Source of the DNA: Paracyclopina nana
Lineage: Eukaryota; Arthropoda; Copepoda; Cyclopoida; Cyclopettidae
DNA length: 64,000 nt
Direction: 5' to 3'
Assembly (NCBI GenBank): GCA_019096065.1
Contig: JAGUCH010000004.1
Span: 3,844,001 to 3,908,000, forward strand
Shown in pieces: positions 46,701 through 59,206 of this stretch (positions are counted from its first letter, which is position 1; each line of letters opens with the position of its first letter). The position numbers and the translations under genes were made by a program. Under the pieces are notes generated by a model, which was not told where the DNA came from, did no database searches, and saw only the letters and a list, made by a program, of their open reading frames with translations.

Positions 46701-49700
46701 ACTTGTTGATCAGAGGGTCGTCAATAAAAATCATTATTGTTAGCTTCTAACAATTCTTGTTTTGCTAATGGCAAAAAACTGTTTAAAAACAGCAGCAGTC
46801 AGATGTTATTTTCTTCCATGAAACAGATCTAGAGTCCAATAGTCTGCTATCTTCCCGGTGGAAATAAATATTGTAGGGCATAACTTACTTGTAGGGCACA
46901 CCATCTGTGACAAGCATGATAGCTTGGTTGCAATTAGCACCCATTGTGTTATCAGCATTGCTCTCCCTCAGGAGCTCAAAAGCTACCGTAAGAGCAGAAG
47001 TGAAGTTGGCAATCTCCTCAGTGTCCACATTGCTGACAGCCTCTTGGAACTCCCTGATGTTTTCATTGGTAGCCTGAACCATTTCAGCTCGGCCGTCTTC
47101 AGTGGTGAAACAAGGCACCAGAGGTGTGGGATGCTTGCTAAACTTGTAGATGGTGACAAAGTCATCTTCACTCAGGGTTTCCAGAATGTTGAGCACAACA
47201 TGCTTGGCAATCTCTTTCCTTAAGCCTGTCATAGATCCAGACGTGTCGAGCAAGATGACAATTTCTTTGGGAGAGGCGGCAGCTTTGATGTACCAGTCTC
47301 TCATCCTGGCATCATACAGGTCTGGATCATGCTGGGAAGTCATCCATTTCATGGCTGGATATTGCCTCATGAACCCTGTGGAGCTGCCAAAGTACTGCCA
47401 TGACAGGGAAGGATCCCGATTGTAATTATCCTTGAAAGTCAAGTCAAGTCCAAGCGACCAGTCAATGGCATTGGCAACCTTTGGATCACCGTCAAACACA
47501 TTGGTGGGCACATGGACAACACTCATGTTTGTGTTGACAGGGATGCCAGAGAAGTACTTGTTGGACTCCAGCTTGAGCCTGGAGTATCCCACGGCAAACC
47601 TTGGGTCATCAGGAGACCTGTCATTGGCTGCCAAGTACTTTTCAAACTCTGGCAGCTCGTCATCATCTTCAGGGTCGAGGACATTCATCTTTTTGGCGTT
47701 CAGGTAATGGTAGCCTCCATTTTGGGGAGGATCTTTCAGCCTGTGTCCAAGCTCCTTGTCGTATTTGTGATCCAGTGCCAAGTTTTCTGCCAATTCCATG
47801 ATTCTCTGCAAAAGCATAAGACAATAATTTAAAATACACTTCTCTTTCTGCCTTTGTTGGCAGGGCCGGCCAACTCCTCTGGTTTTCAGTTCTTTTGTTT
47901 GTTTTGTTATCAGAGCGCAAAGTTTCTCAGTTTCAAGAACTTTCCTCAGTGGTCGAGAAAACTCATTCATTCTCATTAGCGAATGCGGATAACATTTGAC
48001 ACCTTTTATAGAGACCCAAATCATAACATTTTGTCGCTATCTAGTGTGAAAATATGGGAAATACTGGTTTGAAAAGGGATGCGACAACTTTTTTGTAGAC
48101 AAAATGGAGCAATTTTTTTCAGGTGCACAACCCTTAAAAAAGCAGACATAATTCTGGTTTTTCTTAAGAAAAATCAAAGTTAACAAAAAATACAAGAAGA
48201 GGTATGAATGGTCATATTAATTGATGTTAACTCCTAGCTAAATATTAAAGATTTAGCGAAAATATCGAAATTAAAAAAAGATTGTACCCCAGACGATCCG
48301 CTTGCAGTAGTACCTCATTCTGACTCAGGAAAGTGTTATTTTTTGGTATCTTATGCAAAAATACAATTTCTGACAGAAAAAGCCAAGCCATAGACAAACA
48401 AGTTCTGAATGGAACTTTCTGGTAATGATAACTTCTTTTCCGGCTGCACACCAATTTTGCCCATAAAGATCGCGTGGAAGACTCTATGTCATTGTTATTG
48501 TTATGATTTAGGTCTCTTATTACAGATCTCATCAGCTTCAGCCATTCACTTCAGAGTTGAGTCTTGAGTGTTGAGCTGTTCAGCTTCAGCCTTCAGCTGA
48601 CTGTGAAAAACTGAGCATAACAAAAGAAAATGCTGAGAAAAAGCCTGAGATCTTTTCTAAATCAAAACAAATTGTAGAAACTGAGATTATCAGTTAATTC
48701 AAAACTTAATTGAGAAGCTTTAAGCTAGGTTTGAGTCCGTTTGACTGAGCTGAGAGAATTCAAATTTCAGGGTTTTAGGTTTAGGTGATTTTGCTGATTC
48801 AGCTCCGAGGAAAAATTCCCATTTTAGCTCCTGGTCAAATCTCAAGTTACTCAAGTTAGTTGCTTAAGATTATTCATGTTACATTACTTTTGCTTTAGGA
48901 AATTGTAATTGGCAATTGAGCTTGACTTGAAAAAGTTTTTATGAGGTAATAAGGCAGTTAAGTAGAGCCTGTGAGACAACCTTTCGCTTTGATAGAACTT
49001 ACTTTAATGGCATCAATTTTATGCTGCATCATGATCTCAACATTTGCTGCCATTTTTGTCACCATTGCAAATCCATCCACCTCCTCCACCTTGGCCTCTG
49101 TGTGGTACCTCTGCAAAAATAGCATGAAAGTGCATCGCTTTAGAACTTGTCACTACTCATCCATCTGCTGTTCACTCAAGTTTGCTTGCAAAACTCTGAG
49201 AAAGATGAGGGTCCGTATGAGTAAGTTGTAGTCACATACCTTTTGGATGGCATCAAATCTTGTGGCTGCTCTGGCAGTTTCCCACAGGGATGTCCCAAAA
49301 CTCAGAGCCCAGTTTTCTAGCCTAGGATAGAGCACAAAAGAGCTTTGAGAGATTGATCATCCTTTGAAGTTATAAATATCGTGTGGCCCCTACCAATATA
49401 TAAACCATGGCAAAAGTTCCCCTTTGAACTTGGATGAAAAAATCGTTTCAATTCATTAAAAGTACAAATGTGTTAAGTTGGCTGGCAGTTTGCCATGTCT
49501 TTACATTGCATGAGGTCTACTTTTTCTCCTTTTGAATCTATTGCAATTTTGTAGTAACCTTTCTAAAAACGACCTTATTTATCTGCTTGCATATCTAGTA
49601 TCTTAGTAAAAAGGTCTTACTGGGAATATGGGATCTTCTCTTCGCCATTTCTACCACCATTTCTGTATCTTGAATCTTGGCCTCCTACATCATTGGCTGC

Positions 49701-49766
49701 AAACACTGCTATCAAAAGCACAAGGAGGCCAAGCCACTTCACATTTCTTGTAAGGACAGCAGCCAT
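34723..49766 (-). CDS. voltage-gated calcium channel alpha2delta-3-type subunit
   Basis: This is an auxiliary subunit of CaV channels (Drosophila straightjacket, vertebrate CACNA2D3 class): extracellular, GPI-anchored, cleaved into alpha2 and delta. Exons, all phase-consistent: 49766-49621 (signal peptide [14 protein letters not shown]), 49321-49240, 49110-49003, 47805-46889, 45803-45682, 45393-45274, 45038-44902, 44847-44773, 44670-44389, 44003-43929, 43495-43325, 43053-42967, alternatives 42616-42563 / 41821-41753 / 41147-41091, 39779-39699, 39640-39566, 38607-38500, 37698-37627, 37557-37416, 37351-37127, 37037-36999, 36902-36812, 36666-36628, 36526-36422, 36267-36127, 36073-35159, 35097-34896, 34827-34723. 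The VWA domain has the MIDAS motif DTSGS and WMACANRG. Cache segments follow ([25 protein letters not shown]), then CYVIDNNGF and [10 protein letters not shown] hydrophobic tail suits GPI attachment. The length, about 1,570 residues, exceeds vertebrate alpha2delta-3 through inserts. The start could instead be 49844. Confidence 0.93.
41091..42616 (-). other. cluster of three short in-frame alternative exons in alpha2delta
   Basis: Exons 42616-42563 (18 codons, ends FLRK), 41821-41753 (23 codons, ends LFRK) and 41147-41091 (19 codons, ends MVKK) each have canonical acceptors and donors, are phase 0 at both ends, and finish with two basic or near-basic residues. All lie between the NNHT exon (43053-42967) and the [15 protein letters not shown] exon (39779-39699), where vertebrate alpha2delta genes are also alternatively spliced. 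They could be used one at a time, together or not at all. Confidence 0.65.
45804..46888. other. alpha2delta intron
   Basis: A 1.1-kb intron, AT-rich, with a short ATG/TGA trinucleotide run near 46,390. No nested gene seen. The other long introns of this gene, 47806-49002 and 39780-41090, are likewise without a supported gene; the latter contains a short TAG/GTA run near 40,870. Confidence 0.5.
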
Positions 49767-51207
49767 TTTTCCACGAGCCGTGACTCCTCTACTTTTCGGC
49801 CACAGCCAATTTTCACTCGTATTTCTGAGGGCAGCAGCCGCCATCTTCTTGCTCACCAAGACCACTCAATTCACGAGGAGGTTGCATGCACAAATTTAGG
49901 TCCATTATTGTTGCATGCTGCCGGTGATGACGATTTTGCAACACAGCATATTTTCTTCTTGAAATTCTCGAGTTGCTGCTTTTTGCTTGCTTTACTTGCC
50001 TGTCTGCTTGCCCAGCCTTCTTGAGAGTAGGAGGGAAAGGCAGAAGCAAGGCCAAAGGCTTTCTCTCGCTATCCTGCTGCTCCTGGCCTTTATCATATGA
50101 CTTTCCTTTTAGCCAAAACCATCCTGGCCCTGACTGTCACACTACTCTACTATATGTGCTACTGCATTGCTTTCCTTACATGTTTTGCAGTGCAGTTCCC
50201 CTACAATCTATCCGATAAGTCAGTACTTTATTTGGGGCAATGGTGTGCTCGTATTTGGTGGGCAATCTGTAGAAGGATTGCTGCTACTGTGCCATATGAA
50301 CTGCCTTGGTTTGCTCACACTTGGACAATGTTAAAGGGCCAATTTCCTTTTAGCATTTTGTATAAGTGTTAGAAGATTAGACAGCACTATTTTTATCGTC
50401 AAAACGCAAAAGTACATAATATAATTGAAAAAATATGGTACCCATATAGAGAAAGCTAGCCAGCTCATCTAAGTGTAGATGCAATATTGGTTATGGATAA
50501 TGCGAGTGTATCCGGCCATATAAAGCATGAGACAATGTGACAAGAATGAAATCCAGTACACATAATAGTAGCTTTTCAGATGCGTCTATTCATGTGCAGC
50601 CAATAAACGACAAACGCACTGCAATCTTCAGCATTGCCACATTCAGTGCGTGCGCCATTTATAAGTATGTAGTATCATGATATAGTGATGCTTTTCTAGC
50701 CGCGAGGTTCAATAAATCGCTTTTTTCATTCTCGAGTATGCATAGTATGTCATCTTGACGCTCTTGTTAACCAACTTGCACGACGAGAGCGAGGCTTTCC
50801 AAGGAAAATTAGATGTGTGTAGCATACACTGCATAGTGTAATAGCGGCTTTCAAAATTAGAGAGAATTAGTGGAAACAGGCCGAGCCCATTCTTCTTCGT
50901 TTTACTACTGGTAGCATATCGCGTATACTTTGTTGCAATGTTGCTGTTTTTGCAGGAAGCAACAGCCTCAACGACCTCATAAACTTTCCAGATGGGACAA
51001 CAAGAGACCTAAAAACTGTGGCACAGCGATTTCCAACGGGAAGCGACAGTTTTATTGCTATCTTTAAAATGCATTCACCTCCTCGGGGAGGAGAAAGCCC
51101 TCGACAGCCATTACCGAAAAAAAGGGGCGGAAGAGTAAGAGATTTGTAAATTCAACTATGCTAGTGTTTATTTTTCATATTAGCACCTAAATTGTGTATG
51201 AAGAGCC
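49767..51207. other. alpha2delta upstream region and POLR3A 3' flank
   Basis: The left half should hold the alpha2delta promoter and 5' UTR. A plus-strand ORF (50097-50372) with a hydrophobic N-terminus is present but lacks any family signature. The minus-strand poly(A) signal of POLR3A (plus TTTATT at 51167-51172) lies 36 nt beyond its stop. Confidence 0.45.
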
Positions 51208-54200
51208 TTACTTGAGCGATGCGGCAAATTCCGGCAAATGGAACTTTTTCGCATCAAACATTAGCGTTCTCGGAGTGGGTGGAGTGTACTTTTTGGGCTT
51301 TTGCAGCAGCTCCATGAGACCTGTGCCAACCCTCATAGGGATGCCCATGATGATGCACTCGCTCACGCCCTTAATGGCATCCTCCTGACCGTGATAAGCT
51401 GCATCAAACAGATGATCGGAAGTCTTTTCAAACGAGGCCAGCATCAGGACAGACTCTTTCATTTTGGCCAGGCCATGCCTGGTTATGCCGAGCACCTCAC
51501 CACGACAAGTCATCAGGTCGGCCAGAAGCATAATGTGCCTCCTATCAATGGACATTCCGTGGCTGCTCATAGTGTAGTCAATCTCCTTCATAATGGTGGC
51601 TCTGGCTGCCTCAATGCCCAGAGTGGCAGCCACTTCATAAGTGTTGTTGGAGGTGGTTTTTTTCCCAAGAACTCCAGGAGTGGCCAAGACCTCTCTGAGG
51701 TTGTCACCCTCGACAAAAAGCTTGTACTTGGGCTTAGCGCCAGCCTCGGAGTCATCAATGTGAATGATGGCCCTGCTCACGGTTGGCAGTCCCTTGATGA
51801 CAACAGACACGATTTTCTCCTTCAGGAACTGCAGATGGTAGTACATGGACGACTTGCCTGAAATTCCCGGCCTGATGGTGATCAGAGACTCACCCACCAC
51901 GGAGCAATCTTTAGGCTTAATCTTCAGCTTCGGAGCGGTGCATAATGAATATCGTATGCTGTCAGCAGTCACTTCCAGCTTGAGCAATTTGATGCGCTCC
52001 ACATCGAGCTTGACGAGGAGAAAGCAGTCATCAGGGAGGAACACCTCTTCAAAGTACTCGCTCACTTCGCCTAGGGTCGTTTTTTCAATTCGGCCTTTGA
52101 CTCGTCGGGCGAATTCGGGATCCTGGTCGTTCTCCAGAGCCACGGTGATGATTGGAGTGCTGATTTTCTTGGATGCGTTGATGATTTCTTTGATCCTCGG
52201 TACTCCAAGAGTGATGTTCATGGACGCAACTCCGGCAAAGTGAAAGGTCTTCAATGTCATCTGGGTGCCTGGCTCACCAATTGATTGGGCACATAGGGCT
52301 CCCACCGCAGTGCCTGGCTCCATGGTGGCTTTCATGTACTTTTCCTTGCATTTGTCGACGAATTCCACCATTTGACTTAAGGTGAGTCGCTCCAAGTGTT
52401 TCTCCACTGGAGCAAGGGTTTCTTTGGTGTCGAGCCCGAACTTTTTGTACACCTTGCCCACTCTGTTGGCATAACCGATGAGAAAATCCAAAAGCTCTTT
52501 CTTGAACACATCGCTCGGACCGGTCATGGCAGAGATGAGCTCTTCGGCAGAAGAGACAATGAGGCCAGCATTGCAGGGATCTTCCTCGGGATAAGGAGAC
52601 ACAGCCTTGATGAGGTCGAGGACACGATGAAAGTCCACAGGCTTGTCCTTGCCCTCCATCATCATGGGGTCGAGTCCGTCGCCTCCATACTCGAACTGGA
52701 TGACCTCGTTCGAACTATTACGAACAGTTGCATCATAGTGCTGGACGAGGTCTTCCAATGACTTGACGAGACGTCTTTGCATGTAGCCGGTTTCGGCCGT
52801 TTTCACAGCGGTATCCACCAGACCTTCCCTACCTCCCATGGTGTGGAAAAAGAACTCTGTCGGGGTCAACCCGGAGTAGAAGCTATTTTCCACAAAGCCC
52901 TTGGCGCCTGGGATCTTGGAATGCCTCTCAAAATGAGGTAAAGCTCGATCCTCAAAGCCATTTGGCACACGTTTGCCTGAAAAATTAATTAAACAGGAAT
53001 AATGATAATAATAGTAAATCATTGCCAAATTTTTCCGCTTACCATTAACGGCTTGCTGGCCCACACAGGCAATCATTTGAGAGATATTGATGAAAGATCC
53101 TTTGGAGCCACACAGGGCCATGATCAAGGGAGCATTGGACTTGTGCAGAGCTGTCAGCGAAGCCTTACCAGCTTTGTCACGAATGGCAGACAACTCCTTC
53201 AAAATCAAGTCTTCGAGGGTCTCCTCTTCGGTACGACCAGCCGTTGAGGCCAACGTTCCATCCTCCAACTGACGAATGTATTCATCACATTTGTCGTAGC
53301 CATTCTGCACCAAGTCGGACTTCATTTTCAAAAGGCTCTTGGACGGAGTCACGTCTCCCAGCCCAATGGAGAAGCCTCGATTCATCAAGAACCAAGAGGC
53401 AATTCTAGCCAGCCTCCACATGGCAATGCAGCTCGCATCTTGGCCATAGTCACGGAGCAGAATGTAGAAAATGTTGTTTTTCGCGCCGGATCCCAGAGTG
53501 CTTTTGTCCATGGACCCAGCCAAGAGCTCAGAGTTGCGGATTATCACAAACGAATCGTTGATGCAGAATTCACGGTTGGACGTGTAGCTTTTGCCCTTGG
53601 TGACCAAGTTTGCCTTGATGTTGGACCTTTTATTCGGCCTCAACATGAGGCTGAAGATCTGCTTGCCGGTCCACAATTGCTTGGGCTTCATGATTGCAGG
53701 CTTGGGAAGGTCGATTTTCTCGAAAGCGTCCTCACTGCCGCACATAATTTGGCTGATGATCTGGCACACTTTGCCCCTGTCGAAAAAGGCATCCTTTTGA
53801 GTAAGCAAGTAGCCTCCGGTGAGGAAATCTTGAGTGGCAGCGATCATCAGCTCACCATTCCTCGGAGTGACCAAATTTGACTTGTTGCCCATCAAAATGA
53901 GAGCTTCGGCACGAGCCTCTTCAGTTTGGGGCAAGTGCAAATTCATCTCGTCACCATCAAAATCTGCATTGTAGGGCGTGCACACGCACTCGTTGAACCG
54001 GAAGGTTCTGTGCTCGTGGATTTTAGCTCGGTGGGACATGATCGAGATCCTATGGAGTGAAGGCTGACGGTTGAAAAGGACCACATCACCGTCCATCATA
54101 TGACGCTCAATGATGTCTCCTGGCCGGATTTCCTTGGCGATCTTCTTGCGGTCGCCATACTTGAGAAACTTCTTTATCTTGGTGCCGTCTTTGAGCTTGC

Positions 54201-55523
54201 ACTCGACAAAGTTGGCTCCTGGATGGACATCAGCCCCATTGATGACTAACTTGCGCATCAGCTCAATGTTGGCAGGATGCACTTTTTCGGGGTACGTCAG
54301 GATTTTTGCAACGTGGATTGGCACACCGACCTGCTCAATCCGTAAATTCGGATCTGGAGAAATCACAGTTCTGGATGAAAAGTCCACCCGTTTACCACTG
54401 AGGTTGCCGCGAAAACGGCCCTGCTTTCCTTTCAACCTTTGCACGAAGCCACGAAAGTATTTCTTGGGGGCTCGGTCGGCCGGAATGCCGGAGAGTTGTG
54501 AATTGATGGTTAAAGCACATTGCAGTTGTAAATAATCCCAGTAGTCTTGAAGTAGCCGAGCGTTCGCTCCAAATGAACGCACCCGGGTGATCATGTCGTT
54601 CAAGAGGATGATTTCGGTGAGTTTCATCGTGATGTCATCCTCATTGGTGCCAGACTTCAAGTCCGATATGACTGATGGCCTGATGCACAAGGGAGGCACA
54701 GAGACTCGGGTCAAAATCAAGTCAGCAGGTCGTCCAGCATCTGCGTTCATGAGCAACAGCGGAATATCTTCATCGGGGATGCGCTTGAACATGTCCAACA
54801 CCTCCAGAGGAGTCAGCACGTGGATCAGCCCAGTGGAAGTGACCATGGCAGACAATTCTTTGTTGGCCTCAATGGCCTCATCAAACTCGGCCAATTTAGC
54901 CGACACCACATCACTCGTCTTCTTCTGAGCTCTATACTTTTCATGGCTGATTTTCAGAAGGCCACATTTCTTCACCGTGCCATTAATCTCTCCACAAAAG
55001 TGACACTTGGACACTTTCTTGCACAACTCCACGACCTTTTTGCGCAGAGCTTTCTTGGCCAAATAGGGGATGTTTTTGTTCTGCGTTCTCTCGCGATACA
55101 TTGTGGCCATTTCGGGCTTCAACAAAATCCGAGAGCAAAACTTGCAAATGCATTGCAAAACCGTAATGATAGAGCGGAAATAGCCGACATGAAACACCGG
55201 CAATTCCAAGTCGATGTAGCCGTAGTGACCAATGCAATCGGACAAGCCTTCGCCACATGTCCGGCAATTTTGGTCTTTTTGGCTCGTTCCCATACGAAGG
55301 TCGAGAACACCGAACTCTGTTGGGGTTCGCGAAGAATCCTAAAAAGGGCGAAATTACAGAGCGAAATTGCTGCATTGCATCAGTGACTTACTTGGTTGTA
55401 AAGATTTTTGGCAACCACGTGGATGTTGGCACATTGCTCGATTTCGGCTGAGCTTTGCATGCCGAAGCAAACATGGCTGATTCGACGGACAGTGTCCGTC
55501 TCTCGAAATTGCTCCTTCACCAT
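51208..55523 (-). CDS. POLR3A: RNA polymerase III largest subunit (RPC1)
   Basis: This is the catalytic subunit of RNA polymerase III, which makes tRNA, 5S and U6 RNA. Three exons (55523-55392, 55338-53043, 52976-51208) join in phase and give 1,398 residues, the family length. Visible motifs: the N-terminal zinc site [20 protein letters not shown]; the clamp-head cysteines CKFC and [35 protein letters not shown]; the metal A site [15 protein letters not shown]; the bridge-helix region [19 protein letters not shown]; and the trigger-loop region [20 protein letters not shown]. The second intron (52977-53042, 66 nt) is a multiple of three with no stop in frame, so an unspliced transcript would keep an open frame. 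The gene ends close to the alpha2delta promoter region. Confidence 0.97.
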
Positions 55524-55979
55524 CTTGGCGCTAAGAGCCCAACATTCATGAAATTTCACTGCCTTTCCTCAACTGATGAAATAGCAGAGCCGCAACAAAT
55601 CGCCCTTTTCAAAATGTGTTTTTATTTACGTACCGAAAACGCGTCGAAGACCAGGTCGATTGAAATGTGGAATTTATGATCCAGAAAATCAAATCATAAC
55701 TCGTGCAAAGTTGTTCATAAGCTAATTGTCATCAACTGTAAATGTCGAGTGTATACAGTTTTTGGCTGTGATTCATTGCGTTTAAGTGGTAAAATCGAAC
55801 GATATAAATTCGTCTTTTGCCCCAAAAAAGAAGGCTCTCTTTTTGTAGAACATGGGCTTTTGAAATTTGAAGATTTCCTCGGTTTTTTATTTTTTGGCTC
55901 ATTTAATGTCTAGATTCATTCGTAAAGTTTAAAAGAAGCCATAATTCTCGAGTTGAATTGGATTTATTCCTCTGTTGGG
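55524..55979. other. POLR3A upstream region
   Basis: AT-rich DNA immediately upstream of the POLR3A start codon. It must contain the promoter; no TATA box or ORF of note seen. Confidence 0.4.
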
Positions 55980-57017
55980 TCAACTGGTTAGCTAAGTGTT
56001 GAGTTGGGTTAAGTGTTGAGTTGGGTTAAGTGTTCAGTTGGGTTAAGTGTTCAGTTGGGTTAAGTGTTCAGTTGGGTTAAGTGTTCAGTTGGGTTAAATG
56101 TTCAGTTGAGCTAAGTGTTCAGTTGGGTTAAGTGTTCAGTTGGGTTAAGTGTTCAGTTGGGTTAAGTGTTCAGTTGGGTTAAGTGTTCAGTTGGGTTAAG
56201 TGTTCAGTTGGGTTAAGTGTTCAGTTGGGTTAAGTGTTCAGTTGGGTTAAGCTAGAGTTGAGTTAGGTGAAGTGTGTTCAGTTGGGTTAAGTGTTCAGTT
56301 GGGTTAAATGTTCAGTTCAGCTAAGTGTTGAGTTGGGTTAAGTGTTGAGTTGGGTTAAATGTTCAGTTGAGCTAAGTGTTCAGTTCGGTTAAGTGTTCAG
56401 TTGGGTTAAGTTTTCAGTAAGTTAAGAGTTCAGTTGGATTAATTGTTCAGTTGGGTTAAGTGTTGAGTTGGGTTAAGTGTTCAGTTGGGTTAAATGTTCA
56501 GTTCAGCTAAGTGTTGAGTTGGGTTAAGTGTTGAGTTGGGTTAAGTGTTGAGTTGGGTTAAATGTTCAGTTGAGCTAAGTGTTCAGTTCGGTTAAGTGTT
56601 CAGTTGGGTTAAGTTTTCAGTAAGTTAAGAGTTCAGTTGGATTAATTGTTCAGTTGGGTTAAGTGTTGAGTTGGGTTAAGTGTTCAGTTGGGTTAAATGT
56701 TCAGTTCAGCTAAGTGTTGAGTTGGGTTAAGTGTTGAGTTGGGTTAAGTGTTGAGTTGGGTTAAGTGTTGAGTTGGGTTAAATGTTCAGTTGAGCTAAGT
56801 GTTCAGTTGGGTTAAGTGTTCAGTTGGGTTAAGTTTTCAGTTAGGTTAAGAGTTCAGTTGGGCTAAGTGTTCTGTTAGGTTAAGAGTTCAGTTGGGTTAA
56901 GTGTTCAGTTAGGTTAGGAGTTCAGTTGGGTTAAGTGTTCAGTTAGGTTAAGTGTTCAGTTGGGTTAAATGTTCAGTTGGGTTAAGTGTTCAGTTGGGTT
57001 AAGTGTTCAGTTGGGTT
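55980..57017. repeat. 17-bp minisatellite with higher-order repeats
   Basis: About sixty head-to-tail copies of GTTCAGTTGGGTTAAGT and close variants fill 1.04 kb. Variant units (GTTGAGTTGGG; TTCAGTTCAGCTAAG; a shortened unit with TTTTCAGTAAGTTAAG) recur in the same order. The variant beginning TTCAGTTCAGCTAAG occurs at 56311, 56498 and 56700, spacings of 187 and 202 bp, which shows a higher-order unit of about eleven to twelve monomers. The unit resembles but is not a telomeric TTAGG repeat. Confidence 0.95.
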
Positions 57018-57384
57018 TTTTTTTGGCTCAAAATCAAGTTGTTTGTGCATTATTAGGCCTAATTTAGGAGTCTCAGAGAATGGTCCGAAAGCTGCAATGC
57101 TCTTGATGCTAAAATGTGGTTTATATTAGATATATAATTAGAGCAAAATTGAACGAATTGGAAATTTATCTCCGGAAATCCTGTTTGATAATGAAGTCTG
57201 CTCTGACTGCTCATCAAATGTAAGTTTTACGCGTAGCATCGTTTGTTAGTTCAAATTTTCTTTCAATCATGTCCAAAGCTTCCTTCCAGCAGTTCCTTGG
57301 CGAGCCAAACACAGAAGTATTCATAAGGGCGACAGAGTAATATGGCTTTTTCGTAATTTGTCTGTTCGATTAAAATTACCTCTT
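57018..57384. other. upstream region of the PAN/CUB gene
   Basis: Short AT-rich spacer between the minisatellite and the membrane-protein ATG. It should hold the promoter and 5' UTR; no distinctive motif seen. Confidence 0.4.
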
Positions 57385-59119
57385 ATGCACTCCAGCGATC
57401 AAAAATTCACAAGACGCAGCCAATGCAAATGTCTGGTTCCTTTATGCATCTGTTGCATCGTTGCAGTCATTGCGTTGGCATGCCTAATCAATGCAAGCAT
57501 ACCACACCACCAAAATGGCGGGGGTGGCGGAGTGACACCAAATGCAACAACGGTTGATGAAAGGGCTATTTTTTGCTACACCAGAGGATTCTGCTCTATT
57601 GGGGTTGACTTGACCACAACTTACCCTGACAGCATCGAGGGCTGCCAGCTCGACTGCAGAGCCAAAGCTTGCACAACCTTCTCTTACTTAGCTGCAAGCA
57701 ATAAATGCAAATTGTTCAAGTCCGCTTGCAAGGAGGTGACCACCAAAAACTTTACATTTAGTGTCACTTCTGAAGCTATATGCCCACCGCGAAACATATG
57801 TGATAGCAAAGGAATCTGCGAGGTAAATCCGCTCTATTTTTCGAACTAATTTTTCTCATGAACGTTCTTAAAAAATGTATTATAGGGCAAGCTGATTGGC
57901 TCAATACTGACAGACAATGAAACGAAATGCCTGTCTTCCTGTGCTGATGACTTCTCTTGCAATTGGATATCATTTGACGAGGCAAACCGTGATTGTAGCC
58001 TGTATTCCACTTGCGAAAAATTATCCGTAAGAAATAATGTCATCAGCAAAATGCCCGTTTGTGGCCAAGGTGCGTACCAATTTTTGAAATGTTTTCTTAG
58101 ATTGGAATATGGTAACTGATCTCTGTAGAATCGAACCATGCTCAAAATGGATACGATTATGTTTTTTTGAAAGATGCCACCCATTTTAATTTGCCGATGC
58201 GCAAGTCTAAAAAAGGTGTCCTTGGAGCTCGAAATTGTGCTCACAATTGCAAAAATGCCGAAATCTCCGAGTGTCACTTTTTCGCAACGGGGAAAGATGG
58301 GACTTGCTATGTGGGCGAATTCGGGCATCCGAATATTAGCGAAGGTGTGGAAGAAGGCTTCAAGAGTATTCAAGTGAGACAGGATATTTTCTTACCTTTT
58401 GTGAGCGCAAAAGGAAGAAACTTGTCCTATGACTACTTAATAGCGCAATCTAAAGAGGCGAACTGTTTCATTGCATGCTGGGAGGATGAAAAGTGCTCGG
58501 ATTTTTTCCACTTTAACTCGACTTGCTACATTGCAAAATCACTGAAAAACAATTATGTTCCTGATTGCGCCTCAACCGTCTACTACAAAAGTAAGGAGGA
58601 ATTGACTACATAATAGACCATTTTTTAATGCTAGAAATGATCCCCTTTAAGAATACTTTGATAGAGTGGAGTCAATTTTGATGAAGCATGAATCACCGGG
58701 CTGCCCTGGAAGCGGCTTTGTCAATTTGAATGAGAGCACCGTGGAAATAGATTTGCCCTACAAAAATAACTTGTCGTGCACTTGGTACATTCACAACTCA
58801 AAATTCACGACCCACAAGGCAAAGCTCACTTTTGAAGATTTTTCAGTAAGCAGCGATAATTCGAAGCTGGAGGAGAGCTAAAAGTGTTACTTTTTAGGTT
58901 GATCTTCACGATTTTGTAAAGCTGTACAGGTATCATGACACAACTCACATTCCCTGGATGACATTGAGAGACAACTTTGATAAGACAGAAGTATTCTTGG
59001 ATGGCCCGTTCACGACAATTCTCTGGAAAACCGACTTTCCAAGCTTATTTTCAAACTTATCCTCTCCATATAAAGACATGGTTGCTAAACTGGAACTAGT
59101 TGAAATAGAAGCATCCTGA
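57385..59119 (+). CDS. type II membrane protein with PAN-like repeats and a CUB domain
   Basis: Five exons (57385-57822, 57886-58069, 58129-58590, 58652-58845, 58898-59119) join in phase and give 499 residues. A short cytoplasmic tail is followed by a transmembrane helix (residues about 20-37, CLVPLCICCIVAVIALACLI, with several juxtamembrane cysteines). Outside, there are about four cysteine-rich segments of PAN/apple type: CQLDCRAKACTTFSY, CLSSCADDFSCNWISF, CAHNCKNAEISECHFF and CFIACWEDEKCSDFFHF, each with the C-x3-C...C-x2-F pattern. A CUB-like domain begins at PGCPGSGFVNLNEST with the LSCTWYI strand. Several N-glycosylation sites occur. The arrangement suggests an extracellular receptor or adhesion protein. 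No orthologue is recognised. Confidence 0.8.
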
Positions 59120-59206
59120 ATTTTTTTTCACGAGAGATGGATTGCCTAGATAATGAATCGTATTCAAGCAAAGAGTTGGCTATTGAAAGCTGTCTCGTTA
59201 AAAGTT

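Noticed and set aside
50097-50372. Plus-strand ORF of 91 codons with a hydrophobic N-terminus upstream of alpha2delta
   Set aside because: No family signature, no splice or promoter context, and it lies in the expected promoter region of the opposite-strand gene. Hydrophobic ORFs arise easily in AT-rich DNA.
51301-55386. Long plus-strand ORFs opposite POLR3A
   Set aside because: Antisense shadows of the polymerase exons; no independent motif.
55980-57017. Minisatellite as an internal telomere
   Set aside because: The 17-bp unit is not a simple TTAGG or TTAGGG array and genes continue on both sides.
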